A stretch of DNA of 14,430 nucleotides from Bacteroidales bacterium UBA6267 (GCA_002440745.1 DJVB01000030.1:130146-144575), one strand, 5' to 3'. Counted from the first letter of the stretch, positions 7,080-14,430 are shown. The notes: generated from the sequence alone by a model not told the origin. Made by a program: numbers and translations.

Positions 7080-7327
7080 GATTAGAATCTTTTTCCGTTT
7101 TATTTACTATCTGTTTATCTTAAATTGCCATTTATCAATCCTTTTCTTTGCTAATTATTTCCGAAAAACATATTGATAATAGCTAAATGTAATTGTAAAT
7201 CATTATAGAACAATATTATATAATATTTTACTGTTTTCTTATTATTAATTCTTAATTCTATTGTTTTTTGGGAAAACCGATTGATTAATTTTGCCGCCTA
7301 CAGAACAATAGTAACTAAGGATTGAAT
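7080..7327. other. AT-rich leader region of the giant secreted-protein gene
   Basis: No gene is seen. The region includes a 16-bp perfect AT palindrome (AATATTATATAATATT, 7212-7227), whose low complexity makes it weak evidence for an operator. It also includes the promoter-like element at 7286-7293 and an AAGGA at 7317-7321 just before the start codon. Confidence 0.45.
7286..7293 (+). promoter_or_regulatory. Candidate promoter -7 element for the giant secreted protein
   Basis: TAATTTTG matches TAnnTTTG exactly and is followed by C. A TTG at 7261-7263 (22-base spacer) and a TTTG at 7267-7270 (15-base spacer) are possible -33 partners, neither ideal. The predicted leader is about 30 bases. Confidence 0.5.
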
Positions 7328-10300
7328 ATGCAAAACCTCATGCGTCTGCTTATTTTAGTAGTAAGCGTTTTTTATTTTAAATTTTCATTCGCAACTGATT
7401 ACTCAGGCACTTACACCATTGGTGCTACAGGTGATTTCACCAACCTCACTGCTCTTTCTAACGCTTTAAAGGTGGCTTCAGGAAATGCTGTTATCGGTAA
7501 TTGCACTTTTGAGATTAAGTCGGATTATAATTCGTCTTCCGAAAGTTTTCCAATCGTTTTTGGTGAGTTTAACGGTGCTTCTTCTTATAATGTGACCATC
7601 AGACCCCAAGCCGGTTTGGTTTCGGTGCTAACTGAAGGTAGTAGTAATCAGGCTGTTATTAGTTTGGATGGTGCCGACAATTACATTTTTGACGGTAGAG
7701 CAGGAGGGGTGGGCTCTGCAATCTGGACTATTAGAAACACCCGAACTTCCAATTTTGGACCGGTTATTCGCTTTTTGAATGGAGCAACATCTAATACACT
7801 GACATATTTGATTATTGAGAGTCAAAATGGGAATACCTATAGTGGAAATGTCTATTTTCAAGGAACAAATAATGTCACCGGAAATAGTTTTAATACATTG
7901 AGCCATTGTCAGATACGTGATCGTTCAGATGTGCCAAATGCCACACATAATGTTGGAGTTTATTCCAATGGAAATACTTCCTATCCTAATGCATCAAATA
8001 CTATTGATCATTGTGATTTTTTTAATCACTTTCACACTACTTCAACAACTTACGGAATCTTTTTGAACAGTGGTAGTACAGATTTTATTATCACAAATAA
8101 CCGAATATATCAACCAAGTTCGCTTTCTTTTTCAGGAGGAAATCTACACGCGGCTATCAGAATCAATAATCCTAATGGTAATAATTTTACGATTAATAAT
8201 AACACGATAGGTTATGCAAGTAGTTCGGAATCAGGTGTATATACAATGACAAGTACTGCGGGGATTCGATTTGTGGGTATTTATCTATCTGTTGGTTCAA
8301 CTACATCTACAAATATTCAAGGTAATAAAATTGCCTCCCTTGATCTTACATCTTCTCACACAACAAGTTATGGTTATGGGATTTTTTCAGGAATTTATAT
8401 CTCCACCGGAAAAGTTAATATTGGTGACCTCAATGGTAATATAATTGGCGATTCTTCCTCAACCGGAAATATTTCTCTAACTGCAACTGCCTCCACATCT
8501 AATCTTGTTTTAGCAAATGGAATTGTCGTTTCTTCAAATTCAGAGGTGAATATTTCGAATAATGTTGTTTCCGGAATTATCCACAAAAACACGGTGGCCA
8601 CTACAGGCCTGTCATTTTATGGAATTTATACTTCAGGAACTCTTGGGAATATTACTATTGAGGATAATAAGATTGGAAGTTATAGTATTGGGAATAGTGT
8701 AAATCTTGGAACTTATGGTTTTTCGACCGGTCAGGGACGAATCAGAGGAATCTATAATGGAAATACCGGATCTGTTATAATAAACAATAATATGGTTTCA
8801 AATCTAACTAATTATTGCATTGGTGATAATAGTACTTTAGCAATTTACTCCACCTCCGGTTTGAATGAAATTACTAATAATGTGATTAGAAATATTTCAA
8901 CGCATTCGATTCGGGCAACAAATGTTAGTACACCATCAGTTGGTGGGATTAGTAAGAGTTCCTCTGAATCTGGTGTTCACAAAATAAATAATAATAGAAT
9001 CTATAATTTGACTGCCAATCACGTTTCTGCAAATAATTACATTACAGGGATTTATCTTAACGGTCCTTCTTCTCCTCAATCTGAAATGAAGGGCAATATT
9101 ATACATAATCTTGTGGCCTCAACCTCTTCAACAAGCTCCTATATCTATGGAATTTATTGTAATGCAGGGACGGCATTAGTCGATGGAAATTTTGTGCATA
9201 GTTTTTCGTCCCCTACAAGTCCTGTTAATTTAATCGGAATTCGAATTAATAATGGAAGTTATTATTTTCAAAATAATTATATCAGATTAGGAATTGATGC
9301 CAATGGGAATAGTATTACTTCGGCTGTAAAGATTTATGGCTTTTATAAGTCAAATAGTCTTGCTTCCGATTTTTATCACAATTCAGTTTATATAGGAGGA
9401 ACAGGCGTTTCCACAACTGCAAATAATACAATGGCTTTTTATCGCTCTAATAATTCCACGCCTGACCATGTGATGAACAATATCTTAGTTAATAATCGAT
9501 CAAATTCCACAACCGGAGGTAAACATTATTGCTATGTTTTGAATGGAACAAATGCGATGAATATTGATTACAATATATACTTTTCCAACGGAGTAGGGGG
9601 AAATGTTTCCAGCACAAATAATGGTTCTACAGCAAGGCAAACTTTGCGTGCAGCCCGTGAGATAATTCTTACACAGGATTTACATTCTGCTTATGGCGAT
9701 CCCGGGTTTGTCAATGCAATAGGTTCAGCATCAGTTGTTAATCTCAATATCTCCGGAACAACTCCCGCCGAAGGGTCCGGTATTACCATTCCTGATATTA
9801 CAACCGATTTTAATGGCGACTCAAGAGCAACACAATCTCCTATCGACATCGGAGGTGACGCCGGAAATTATACAGCCCATGATTTATTTACTCCAAATAT
9901 TAGCTATAATGTTTTGTCAAATACAAACTCACTCAGTAGCCGAACATTATCGAATGTAACGATTACTGATGTTGGCACCGGAGTTCCTGAAACAGGAACT
10001 AATAGGCCAACAGTTTGGTACCGCATTTCTTCCTCACCTTCAACTTCTTGGGTTTATAATGCCGGCACATTGAATAGTGGTGATGGAAATGATGGCCTCT
10101 GGAGCTTTGGTCTCGATTATTCAAAGCTTTCTCGAGGAGTAATCTCAGGCGATGTGATTCAATATTATATTGTAGCTCAGGATCAGGCTGCTTCTCCCAA
10201 TATTTGGTACACTCCTTTTATTGGGGCTAATCATGGCAATGTCACTTCACAAACCTCAGCACCTACTACACCAAATAGCTTTTCAATAACTAGCACTAAT

Positions 10301-13153
10301 TTATCTGGAACTTATACTGTAGGCACAGGTGGTGATTTTTCTACACTAACCGGCGCCGGAGGCTTTTTTGCAGCAGCTAATGCGAGCACCATTAGTGGCG
10401 ATATAATCTTGCAGATAGTTTCGGATATCACCGAACCCGGAACCAATGCTCTTAACCAACTCACCACAACTGGCCCGGACTACTCCGTGACGATTCAACC
10501 TGCAACTTCAACCAATTATCTGATTTCAGGCTCCATAAATAACGGACTTATCCGATTGAATGGAGCTGATAACGTGCATATTGATGGACGTTTTAGCGGC
10601 TCGGGAAATTATCTAACCTTCAGAAATACCAATACAGGAAATTACACGGGTGCATTGGAGTTTTATAATGGTTCCTGTGATAATTCGATTCAGTATTGCA
10701 CTTTTGAGGGTGGAGCAGGTCAATATACTATCCTCTTCGGAACTGCTTCAGCATCAATTGGAAACAATAATAATCTGATAACTAATAATGTAATTCGTGA
10801 TCGCTCAGATATAACAAGTATTCCAACTTACGCAATCTACTCAAATGGTACGGGTACAACCGGTTTGGAAAATGCTGAAAATACGATTTCCAATAATAGA
10901 ATCTACAATTTCAAAACTTCCGGAGTATGCCTTGGAAGCACAGGTAGCGGCGATGATTGGGTGATTAGTGCTAATCACTTTTACAATAATCAATCTACAC
11001 CTCCCGCTTTGAATCAGTACCCCATTTATATTACAAGTGCAGTTTCGGATAATCTGACAATTACAGGAAATTTTATTGGAGGTCAGGATGAAAACTGTGG
11101 GGGAGGATACTGGGAGAATAGTGGCGCAGTATATTTTTATGGTATTTATCTATCGAATCTTGGCAGTTCAATTAGTTCTGTTATTGAGGAGAATACCATT
11201 TCCAATATTCGCCTTTCAAACTCCGGCGATGCAGTTTTTTGTGGGATTTATCAAAATAGTGGAAGCACGATAATTGGAGGTGCCAATGGTAATATAATTG
11301 GTTCAGCATCAACTGCTTCAAGTGTCAGGATTGATGGCTTAGGTAATGTCTATAATATCCGGATAGATGCAGGAAGCTCAGAGGTGATTGGAAATTTGAT
11401 AGCTAATGTGGTGCAAACAGGCTCAACAGTCGGAAGTCACAGCGGAATTTATGTGAATTCAACAAATGAGTTTACGATTTCAGGTAATAAAATATTTAAA
11501 CTTGGACCAAATACGTCTGTCTCAACGGCTTCAATTCTTTCCGGAATTCGGATGAATAATTCCGGTGCGGCGGCAGGTCATTATATCTATAATAATATGA
11601 TTTCTCTCGGACAAAATGCAGGCTCAAGTAGTGAAACTATTTATGGAATTCGACTCAATGCCGGCGCCGGTGGAAATACCGAAGTGTTTTTCAATAGTAT
11701 TTATATTACAGGAACTGCTTCATCTTCAACCTATCAATCGGCTTGCATTAATAGGAATAATTCAGGCAATGTTTCATTAAAGAATAATATTTTGTTTAAT
11801 GACAGGTCCGGGGCGGGAAGTATAAATCTTGTCATGCATTATAGTAATACAAGTGGTAGTATCGAATCGGATTATAATCTTTTAGTTAATTCTAATAATT
11901 CCAACTTAATTCGCTACAGTTCTACGTATTATTCTTTATTAGGTTGGTTATCAGCTACTTCAAGAGATAAGTTCAGTCTATCGGAAATTACAACCAATCT
12001 TGTGGCAACAAGTTTATTTTCCTCAGCCGCTAATGGAGGTTTGAACATCATTAACGATAATCCGGAATGTTGGTATGTTAATGGAAATGGTGTTGCTTTA
12101 ACCAATGTTTCAGACGACTTTGATGGGGACGCACGAGTAAATCATTATGCAAATGGTGCCACTGATATTGGAGCCGATGAATTTGAACATTTAGTTACCA
12201 ACGAGCCTCCAATTGCAACTCAATCAGGTACAATTGCAGTAGGTAATACTACAACTTACACATTGGGGGGACGAACAATTGCAACGATTTATTGGCAAAG
12301 CGGTTCAGCATTGCCATCCTCAATTGAGGTTCAGTATCACAGTGGTGACTATGCCGACTTGCCTTCCGAAAGTCCGGTTTTTGGACATTTTATTATCACC
12401 CAAACAGGAGGGACTGATTTTGTTTACGACCTCACCTTACCATTCACCGATGCTACTGTGGGGCTTATTCCTGATCCGACTTTTCTGTCCGTTGCAAAAT
12501 CCGAGGATGGCATAAGTTGGACGGACCATGACGCAACTGTTTCATATTCAGCTCGCACAGTTACGATCCAAGATTTGAACTCATTCAGCTATTTTAATAT
12601 CATTAGCTATGGCGATTTGGAAGGAAGCACACTTCCTGTTGTTTGGTTGAATGTAGATGCGATTTCTTCTGAAACAGGTATTGACATTATTTGGACAACT
12701 GCTTCTGAAACTAATGCAAGTTATTTTGAAGTTCAGAAATCGTTGGATGGTATTCAATTCGAGGCTATTGGTCAGGTGCAGGCAAAGGGTAATTCAAATG
12801 TAGTTTCAAATTACCAAATTGTTGATGATAATCCCGCTGTAGGTCTGAATTATTACAAAATTATCAACCACGACATAGATGGAAAAAGCTCTGAATCCAA
12901 AACGGTTTTTGCTGAGTTTAATTCAGAAACTATTCAAGTCTTTCCCTCAGAAAATGGATTTGTAGTTCACTCATCTCAATCCTTTTCCGGAAAGATTGAC
13001 TTATTTGATTTTCAAGGTAAATTGATCGAAAATCAGATTGTTAATAATCAAATGAATATCGAAGTTGGATTAAATTGCTATGATAACGGAGTATATTTGC
13101 TTCGGCTTACAAGTAAGCAAAAGGTTTGGACTTTTAAGATTGTAAAAAAATAG
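7328..13153 (+). CDS. Giant secreted beta-helix protein with two related modules, FN3-like domain and T9SS type A sorting domain
   Basis: The 1941-residue protein starts at ATG 7328, 6 bases after AAGGA; an in-frame TTG at 7322 is a less likely start. The signal peptide ends near A22. Module 1 (~24-845) opens with YSGTYTIGATGDF and closes with DFNGDSR...DIGGD (840). A beta-sandwich-like linker spans ~852-975. Module 2 (~992-1620) opens with LSGTYTVGTGGDF and closes with DFDGDAR...DIGADEF (1613). Each module is packed with Asn/Ser/Gly-rich turns (NNNTIG, ITNNVIRD, GNIIGS) and short beta strands, as in right-handed parallel beta-helices. Residues ~1769-1862 are FN3-like (LPVVWLNVDAISSETG, WTTASETNASYFEVQKS). 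Residues ~1866-1941 form the sorting domain ending TFKIVKK. It is predicted to be a surface or released protein; beta-helices often bind or cleave polysaccharide, but I see no catalytic signature. It is probably monocistronic. Confidence 0.88.
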   Translation: MQNLMRLLILVVSVFYFKFSFATDYSGTYTIGATGDFTNLTALSNALKVASGNAVIGNCTFEIKSDYNSSSESFPIVFGEFNGASSYNVTIRPQAGLVSVLTEGSSNQAVISLDGADNYIFDGRAGGVGSAIWTIRNTRTSNFGPVIRFLNGATSNTLTYLIIESQNGNTYSGNVYFQGTNNVTGNSFNTLSHCQIRDRSDVPNATHNVGVYSNGNTSYPNASNTIDHCDFFNHFHTTSTTYGIFLNSGSTDFIITNNRIYQPSSLSFSGGNLHAAIRINNPNGNNFTINNNTIGYASSSESGVYTMTSTAGIRFVGIYLSVGSTTSTNIQGNKIASLDLTSSHTTSYGYGIFSGIYISTGKVNIGDLNGNIIGDSSSTGNISLTATASTSNLVLANGIVVSSNSEVNISNNVVSGIIHKNTVATTGLSFYGIYTSGTLGNITIEDNKIGSYSIGNSVNLGTYGFSTGQGRIRGIYNGNTGSVIINNNMVSNLTNYCIGDNSTLAIYSTSGLNEITNNVIRNISTHSIRATNVSTPSVGGISKSSSESGVHKINNNRIYNLTANHVSANNYITGIYLNGPSSPQSEMKGNIIHNLVASTSSTSSYIYGIYCNAGTALVDGNFVHSFSSPTSPVNLIGIRINNGSYYFQNNYIRLGIDANGNSITSAVKIYGFYKSNSLASDFYHNSVYIGGTGVSTTANNTMAFYRSNNSTPDHVMNNILVNNRSNSTTGGKHYCYVLNGTNAMNIDYNIYFSNGVGGNVSSTNNGSTARQTLRAAREIILTQDLHSAYGDPGFVNAIGSASVVNLNISGTTPAEGSGITIPDITTDFNGDSRATQSPIDIGGDAGNYTAHDLFTPNISYNVLSNTNSLSSRTLSNVTITDVGTGVPETGTNRPTVWYRISSSPSTSWVYNAGTLNSGDGNDGLWSFGLDYSKLSRGVISGDVIQYYIVAQDQAASPNIWYTPFIGANHGNVTSQTSAPTTPNSFSITSTNLSGTYTVGTGGDFSTLTGAGGFFAAANASTISGDIILQIVSDITEPGTNALNQLTTTGPDYSVTIQPATSTNYLISGSINNGLIRLNGADNVHIDGRFSGSGNYLTFRNTNTGNYTGALEFYNGSCDNSIQYCTFEGGAGQYTILFGTASASIGNNNNLITNNVIRDRSDITSIPTYAIYSNGTGTTGLENAENTISNNRIYNFKTSGVCLGSTGSGDDWVISANHFYNNQSTPPALNQYPIYITSAVSDNLTITGNFIGGQDENCGGGYWENSGAVYFYGIYLSNLGSSISSVIEENTISNIRLSNSGDAVFCGIYQNSGSTIIGGANGNIIGSASTASSVRIDGLGNVYNIRIDAGSSEVIGNLIANVVQTGSTVGSHSGIYVNSTNEFTISGNKIFKLGPNTSVSTASILSGIRMNNSGAAAGHYIYNNMISLGQNAGSSSETIYGIRLNAGAGGNTEVFFNSIYITGTASSSTYQSACINRNNSGNVSLKNNILFNDRSGAGSINLVMHYSNTSGSIESDYNLLVNSNNSNLIRYSSTYYSLLGWLSATSRDKFSLSEITTNLVATSLFSSAANGGLNIINDNPECWYVNGNGVALTNVSDDFDGDARVNHYANGATDIGADEFEHLVTNEPPIATQSGTIAVGNTTTYTLGGRTIATIYWQSGSALPSSIEVQYHSGDYADLPSESPVFGHFIITQTGGTDFVYDLTLPFTDATVGLIPDPTFLSVAKSEDGISWTDHDATVSYSARTVTIQDLNSFSYFNIISYGDLEGSTLPVVWLNVDAISSETGIDIIWTTASETNASYFEVQKSLDGIQFEAIGQVQAKGNSNVVSNYQIVDDNPAVGLNYYKIINHDIDGKSSESKTVFAEFNSETIQVFPSENGFVVHSSQSFSGKIDLFDFQGKLIENQIVNNQMNIEVGLNCYDNGVYLLRLTSKQKVWTFKIVKK

Positions 13154-13167
13154 CAATCTTATTTTTG
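13135..13167 (+). terminator. Hairpin overlapping the stop codon of the giant gene
   Basis: TAAGATTG (13135-13142) pairs perfectly with CAATCTTA (13154-13161). The 11-base loop contains the TAG stop, and TTTT follows. The stem is AU-rich and the T-run short, so this is a moderate candidate for an intrinsic terminator. Confidence 0.5.
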
Positions 13168-13267
13168 TGATTCAAACAGGAATGATTTTCTTTCAGAAGG
13201 ATATGTAATTAATTAGAACATAACTGGTTGTAAAATTGCCTTTAGAAATTATATCATAAAGTGTGTT

Positions 13268-13375
13268 CTTCTTTATTTTGAGGAATTTGAAACTAAATCT
13301 GAAGCTGCTAAGCGGGAATATTTCTTCAAAAGTATCGAAGGATATAGATGGTTGAAAGAAGCCAAAATTATCTAA
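13268..13375 (+). pseudogene. Remnant: C-terminal end of a GIY-YIG nuclease-like protein
   Basis: The frame ending at TAA 13373-13375 reads LLYFEEFETKSEAAKRE, then YFFKSIEGYRWLKEAKII. This closely resembles the end of small GIY-YIG (UvrC/URI-type) nuclease-family proteins, where a LVYxEEFxTKSEAxxRE segment is followed by a Lys-rich tail. The GIY...YIG strands and catalytic Arg/Tyr region are absent. The same frame runs back only to a TAG at 13214-13216 through residues unlike the family, and there is no start codon near the conserved part. I read it as a 5'-truncated relic of about 36 codons. The family call rests on pattern memory. Confidence 0.68.
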
Positions 13376-13438
13376 TATTATACCCATCTGCAACTAATTC
13401 AAGTCATTAGCTAATATTAATTCACTGTTAAAAAAGCC

Positions 13439-13468
13439 TTGCACGAAAGGGAAAAAGATGTACTTTTG
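13439..13468 (+). promoter_or_regulatory. Promoter for the tRNA-Ser genes
   Basis: TTG (13439-13441) and TACTTTTG (13461-13468) are separated by exactly 19 bases. This matches the Bacteroidota primary sigma-factor pattern TTTG/TTG-N19-TAnnTTTG well. The -7 element ends 5 bases before the tRNA-Ser(UGA). It is the best promoter match in the window. Confidence 0.7.
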
Positions 13469-13473
13469 CCCTC

Positions 13474-13561
13474 GGAGAAATGGCAGAGTGGTCGATTGCG
13501 GTAGTCTTGAAAACTATTGAGGGTAACACCTCCGGGGGTTCGAATCCCTCTTTCTCCGCCA
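13474..13561 (+). tRNA. tRNA-Ser, anticodon UGA
   Basis: The acceptor stem GGAGAAA (13474-13480) pairs with TTTCTCC (13551-13557). The discriminator is G13558, and CCA follows in the DNA (13559-13561). The anticodon loop CTTGAAA between GTAGT and ACTAT gives TGA (13508-13510), reading UCA and other UCN codons. A long variable arm (GAGG...CCTC) and the T loop TTCGAAT complete a class II serine tRNA. Confidence 0.95.
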
Positions 13562-13565
13562 GCAT

Positions 13566-13590
13566 AGCACCAATTGGTGCTTTTTTTTTT
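13566..13590 (+). terminator. Intrinsic terminator directly abutting the next tRNA-Ser
   Basis: AGCACC-AATT-GGTGCT (13566-13581) is a perfect hairpin followed by a run of ten T (13581-13590). The T-run ends at the base before tRNA-Ser(CGA). No promoter fits between the two tRNA genes, so the second one must rely on read-through or on a promoter overlapping the first tRNA. Confidence 0.75.
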
Positions 13591-13677
13591 GGAGAGATGC
13601 CAGAGCGGTCGAATGGGGCGGTCTCGAAAACCGTTGTTCGGGCAACCGGACCCAGGGTTCGAATCCCTGTCTCTCCG
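13591..13677 (+). tRNA. tRNA-Ser, anticodon CGA
   Basis: The acceptor stem GGAGAGA (13591-13597) pairs with TCTCTCC (13670-13676), and G13677 is the discriminator; the following CCT is not a full CCA. The loop CTCGAAA between CGGT and ACCG gives anticodon CGA (13625-13627), reading UCG. It has a long variable arm around TCGG-gcaa-CCGG and a T arm CAGGG-TTCGAAT-CCCTG. Confidence 0.95.
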
Positions 13678-13684
13678 CCTCAGA

Positions 13685-13727
13685 AGAGGATGTTCAAAAA
13701 GTTTTGAATAGCCTCTTTTTTTTTTTT
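13685..13727 (+). terminator. Intrinsic terminator after tRNA-Ser(CGA)
   Basis: AGAGG (13685-13689) pairs with CCTCT (13712-13716). An inner TTCAAAA/TTTTGAA stem pairs around a 2-base turn, and a run of twelve T follows (13716-13727). As at the preceding terminator, the T-run ends exactly at the first base of a tRNA-Ser-like sequence. Confidence 0.8.
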
Positions 13728-13791
13728 GGAGAGATGCTAGAGCAGTCTTCTAAAGGGATACCTTTGGTAGAATGGGACGGTCTCGAAAACC
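13728..13791 (+). pseudogene. Broken tRNA-Ser(CGA) copy with 22-base insertion
   Basis: Bases 13728-13747 match the first 20 bases of tRNA-Ser(CGA) with two changes (CCAG to CTAG, GCGGTC to GCAGTC). Bases 13770-13791 match the D-arm end and anticodon arm (GAATGGGACGGTCTCGAAAACC in two blocks, one change). Between them, in the D loop, lie 22 extra bases (13748-13769) with a small inverted repeat AAAGG-GATA-CCTTT. After 13791 the variable arm, T arm and 3' acceptor strand are gone, so no functional tRNA can form. The T-run directly before it matches the layout before the intact copy, pointing to tandem duplication followed by decay. Confidence 0.8.
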
Positions 13792-13914
13792 TTTACAGAC
13801 CATGATATCTAAGATGGAGTTATTTGAATTTACTTGAATAAGTATTAAACGGGTGGTAGTTTTTAATAAAATCTCACTTTTCCAACAGTTGTTCAAAAAT
13901 TAACAAACAATTTG

Positions 13915-13944
13915 TTGCTCATAAACAAAAATACCACATATTTG
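13915..13944 (+). promoter_or_regulatory. Promoter candidate for the small Cys/His protein
   Basis: TTG (13915-13917) and CATATTTG (13937-13944) are spaced by 19 bases. The -7 element has one mismatch to TAnnTTTG. It lies 27 bases before the start codon at 13972. Confidence 0.55.
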
Positions 13945-13971
13945 TAGTATATAATTATAAATATTTATCTA

Positions 13972-14157
13972 ATGGAAAATCAACACAATAAGGAATGCGT
14001 TTTTTGTAAAAGAGACGACCAGCAGGTGCCTTTAGTTCAACTTAGCTATCAATCTTCTTCGTATTGGATTTGTCCCCAGCATATTCCAATTTTGATTCAT
14101 GAACCTTCAAAACTTCAGGGAATGTTGCCCGGTGCTGAAAAAATGCAAGCCGGATAA
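13972..14157 (+). CDS. Small Cys/His protein, putative zinc-binding, conserved-hypothetical type
   Basis: The 61-residue protein has a CxxC pair (C9, C12 in CVFCK) and a CxxH pair (C34, H37 in ICPQH) separated by 21 residues, fitting a one-zinc ribbon-like fold. It then has PILIHEPSKL and a C-terminal LPGAEKMQAG. I recall similar short unannotated proteins in Bacteroidota sharing CPQHxPILIH and LPGAE, but no function is established. Coding is supported by a promoter upstream, a strong terminator 18 bases downstream, and a single unbroken frame. It is cytoplasmic by lack of a signal peptide. Metal binding is inferred from Cys/His spacing. Confidence 0.75.
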   Translation: MENQHNKECVFCKRDDQQVPLVQLSYQSSSYWICPQHIPILIHEPSKLQGMLPGAEKMQAG

Positions 14158-14174
14158 CAATCAAATAGCAAGAT

Positions 14175-14210
14175 AAAAAGCCGCATATCTAAAATACTTG
14201 CGGCTTTTTT
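14175..14210 (+). terminator. Intrinsic terminator of the small Cys/His gene
   Basis: AAAAAGCCGCA (14175-14185) pairs perfectly with TGCGGCTTTTT (14199-14209) around a 13-base loop and ends in a T-run. The A/T-flanked GC core also allows it to work on the minus strand, which would serve the decayed frame to its right. Confidence 0.85.
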
Positions 14211-14219
14211 AATTGTACG

Positions 14220-14417
14220 CTAATCGTTCTTTTTATCGAATGAGATAGTGTTTTTAAAGGATTGACAAATACTATCCTCCGGCCATAAACTAGGGTTTTG
14301 TTGCAAAGTAGAGTCGATTCAGGTATAATCCAAACTAAAATGCAAATGATTTTGTGGCCACTCCAAATGCTTTAGTGAATACTTAAGAGTTCTATCCTTC
14401 AAGAAGTTTTGAGGTGT
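14220..14417 (-). pseudogene. Possible decayed minus-strand gene fragment
   Basis: On the minus strand one frame reads FLKDRTLKYSLKHLEWPQ, then NHLHFSLDYT, then a TGA (14319-14321), then IDSTLQQNPSLWPEDSICQ and SFKNTISFDKKND before a TAG at 14220-14222. The composition looks protein-like on both sides of the in-frame stop, and the frame ends next to a possibly bidirectional terminator. It also has a stop at 14418-14420 and no start. I do not recognise the family. It may be a degraded 3' end of a gene lying beyond the window, or chance. Confidence 0.3.
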
Positions 14418-14430
14418 TCAAATAAATACT

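Noticed and set aside
6929..7123. 64-codon plus-strand frame in the gap before the giant gene
   Set aside because: It overlaps the receiver-domain remnant in another frame; only the remnant's frame shows family similarity.
7322..7327. TTG at 7322 as start of the giant protein
   Set aside because: ATG at 7328 adds a normal start with AAGGA 6 bases upstream and an equally good signal peptide.
7328..13153. The Asn/Ser-rich repeats as a CRISPR-like or nucleotide tandem repeat
   Set aside because: Repetition is at protein-pattern level (beta-helix turns); no regularly spaced identical DNA repeats are visible.
13480..13707. 75-codon frame running through the tRNA-Ser genes (MAEWSIAVVLKTIEG...)
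   Set aside because: It is a translation of two tRNA genes and a terminator; such frames are a common annotation artefact over tRNA-Ser.

Overview
The window looks like chromosomal DNA from a member of the Bacteroidota. It is AT-rich, its genes lack strong Shine-Dalgarno sequences, and several have the phylum-type promoter element TAnnTTTG upstream. Two encoded proteins end in type IX secretion system (T9SS) type A sorting domains, and a third is a GldN/PorN-like component of the T9SS machinery. I cannot place the organism below phylum level.

Layout. Positions 1-293 hold a perfect 18-bp palindrome, then tRNA-Leu(GAG) and tRNA-Leu(CAG), each followed by a hairpin/T-tract terminator. A stand-alone gldN-like gene (473-1345, +) follows. 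Positions 1401-6618 carry four minus-strand genes, in order of transcription: an unrecognised protein with an S1/OB-like segment, an exported protein with a carboxypeptidase-regulatory-like domain, a secreted cyanophycinase-like S51-family hydrolase with a T9SS tail, and a COG0731-type radical SAM enzyme. After an AT-rich gap, a 5.8-kb gene (7328-13153, +) encodes a 1941-residue secreted beta-helix protein built from two related modules, an FN3-like domain and a T9SS tail. The right end carries tRNA-Ser(UGA), tRNA-Ser(CGA), a broken third tRNA-Ser copy, a small Cys/His protein of 61 residues, and an apparently decayed minus-strand reading frame at the window edge.

How it fits together. The shared theme is protein export to the cell surface: one secretion-machine paralogue and two cargo proteins. 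The two cargo genes are on opposite strands and not in one operon, so they are linked only by route of export. The giant gene is flanked on both sides by short same-strand remnants of unrelated genes: the last ~45 codons of a response-regulator receiver domain upstream and the last ~36 codons of a GIY-YIG nuclease-like gene downstream. Together with the broken tRNA-Ser, this suggests a locus with a history of insertion and deletion. I saw no intact transposase, integrase, CRISPR array, or clear defence or biosynthetic system.
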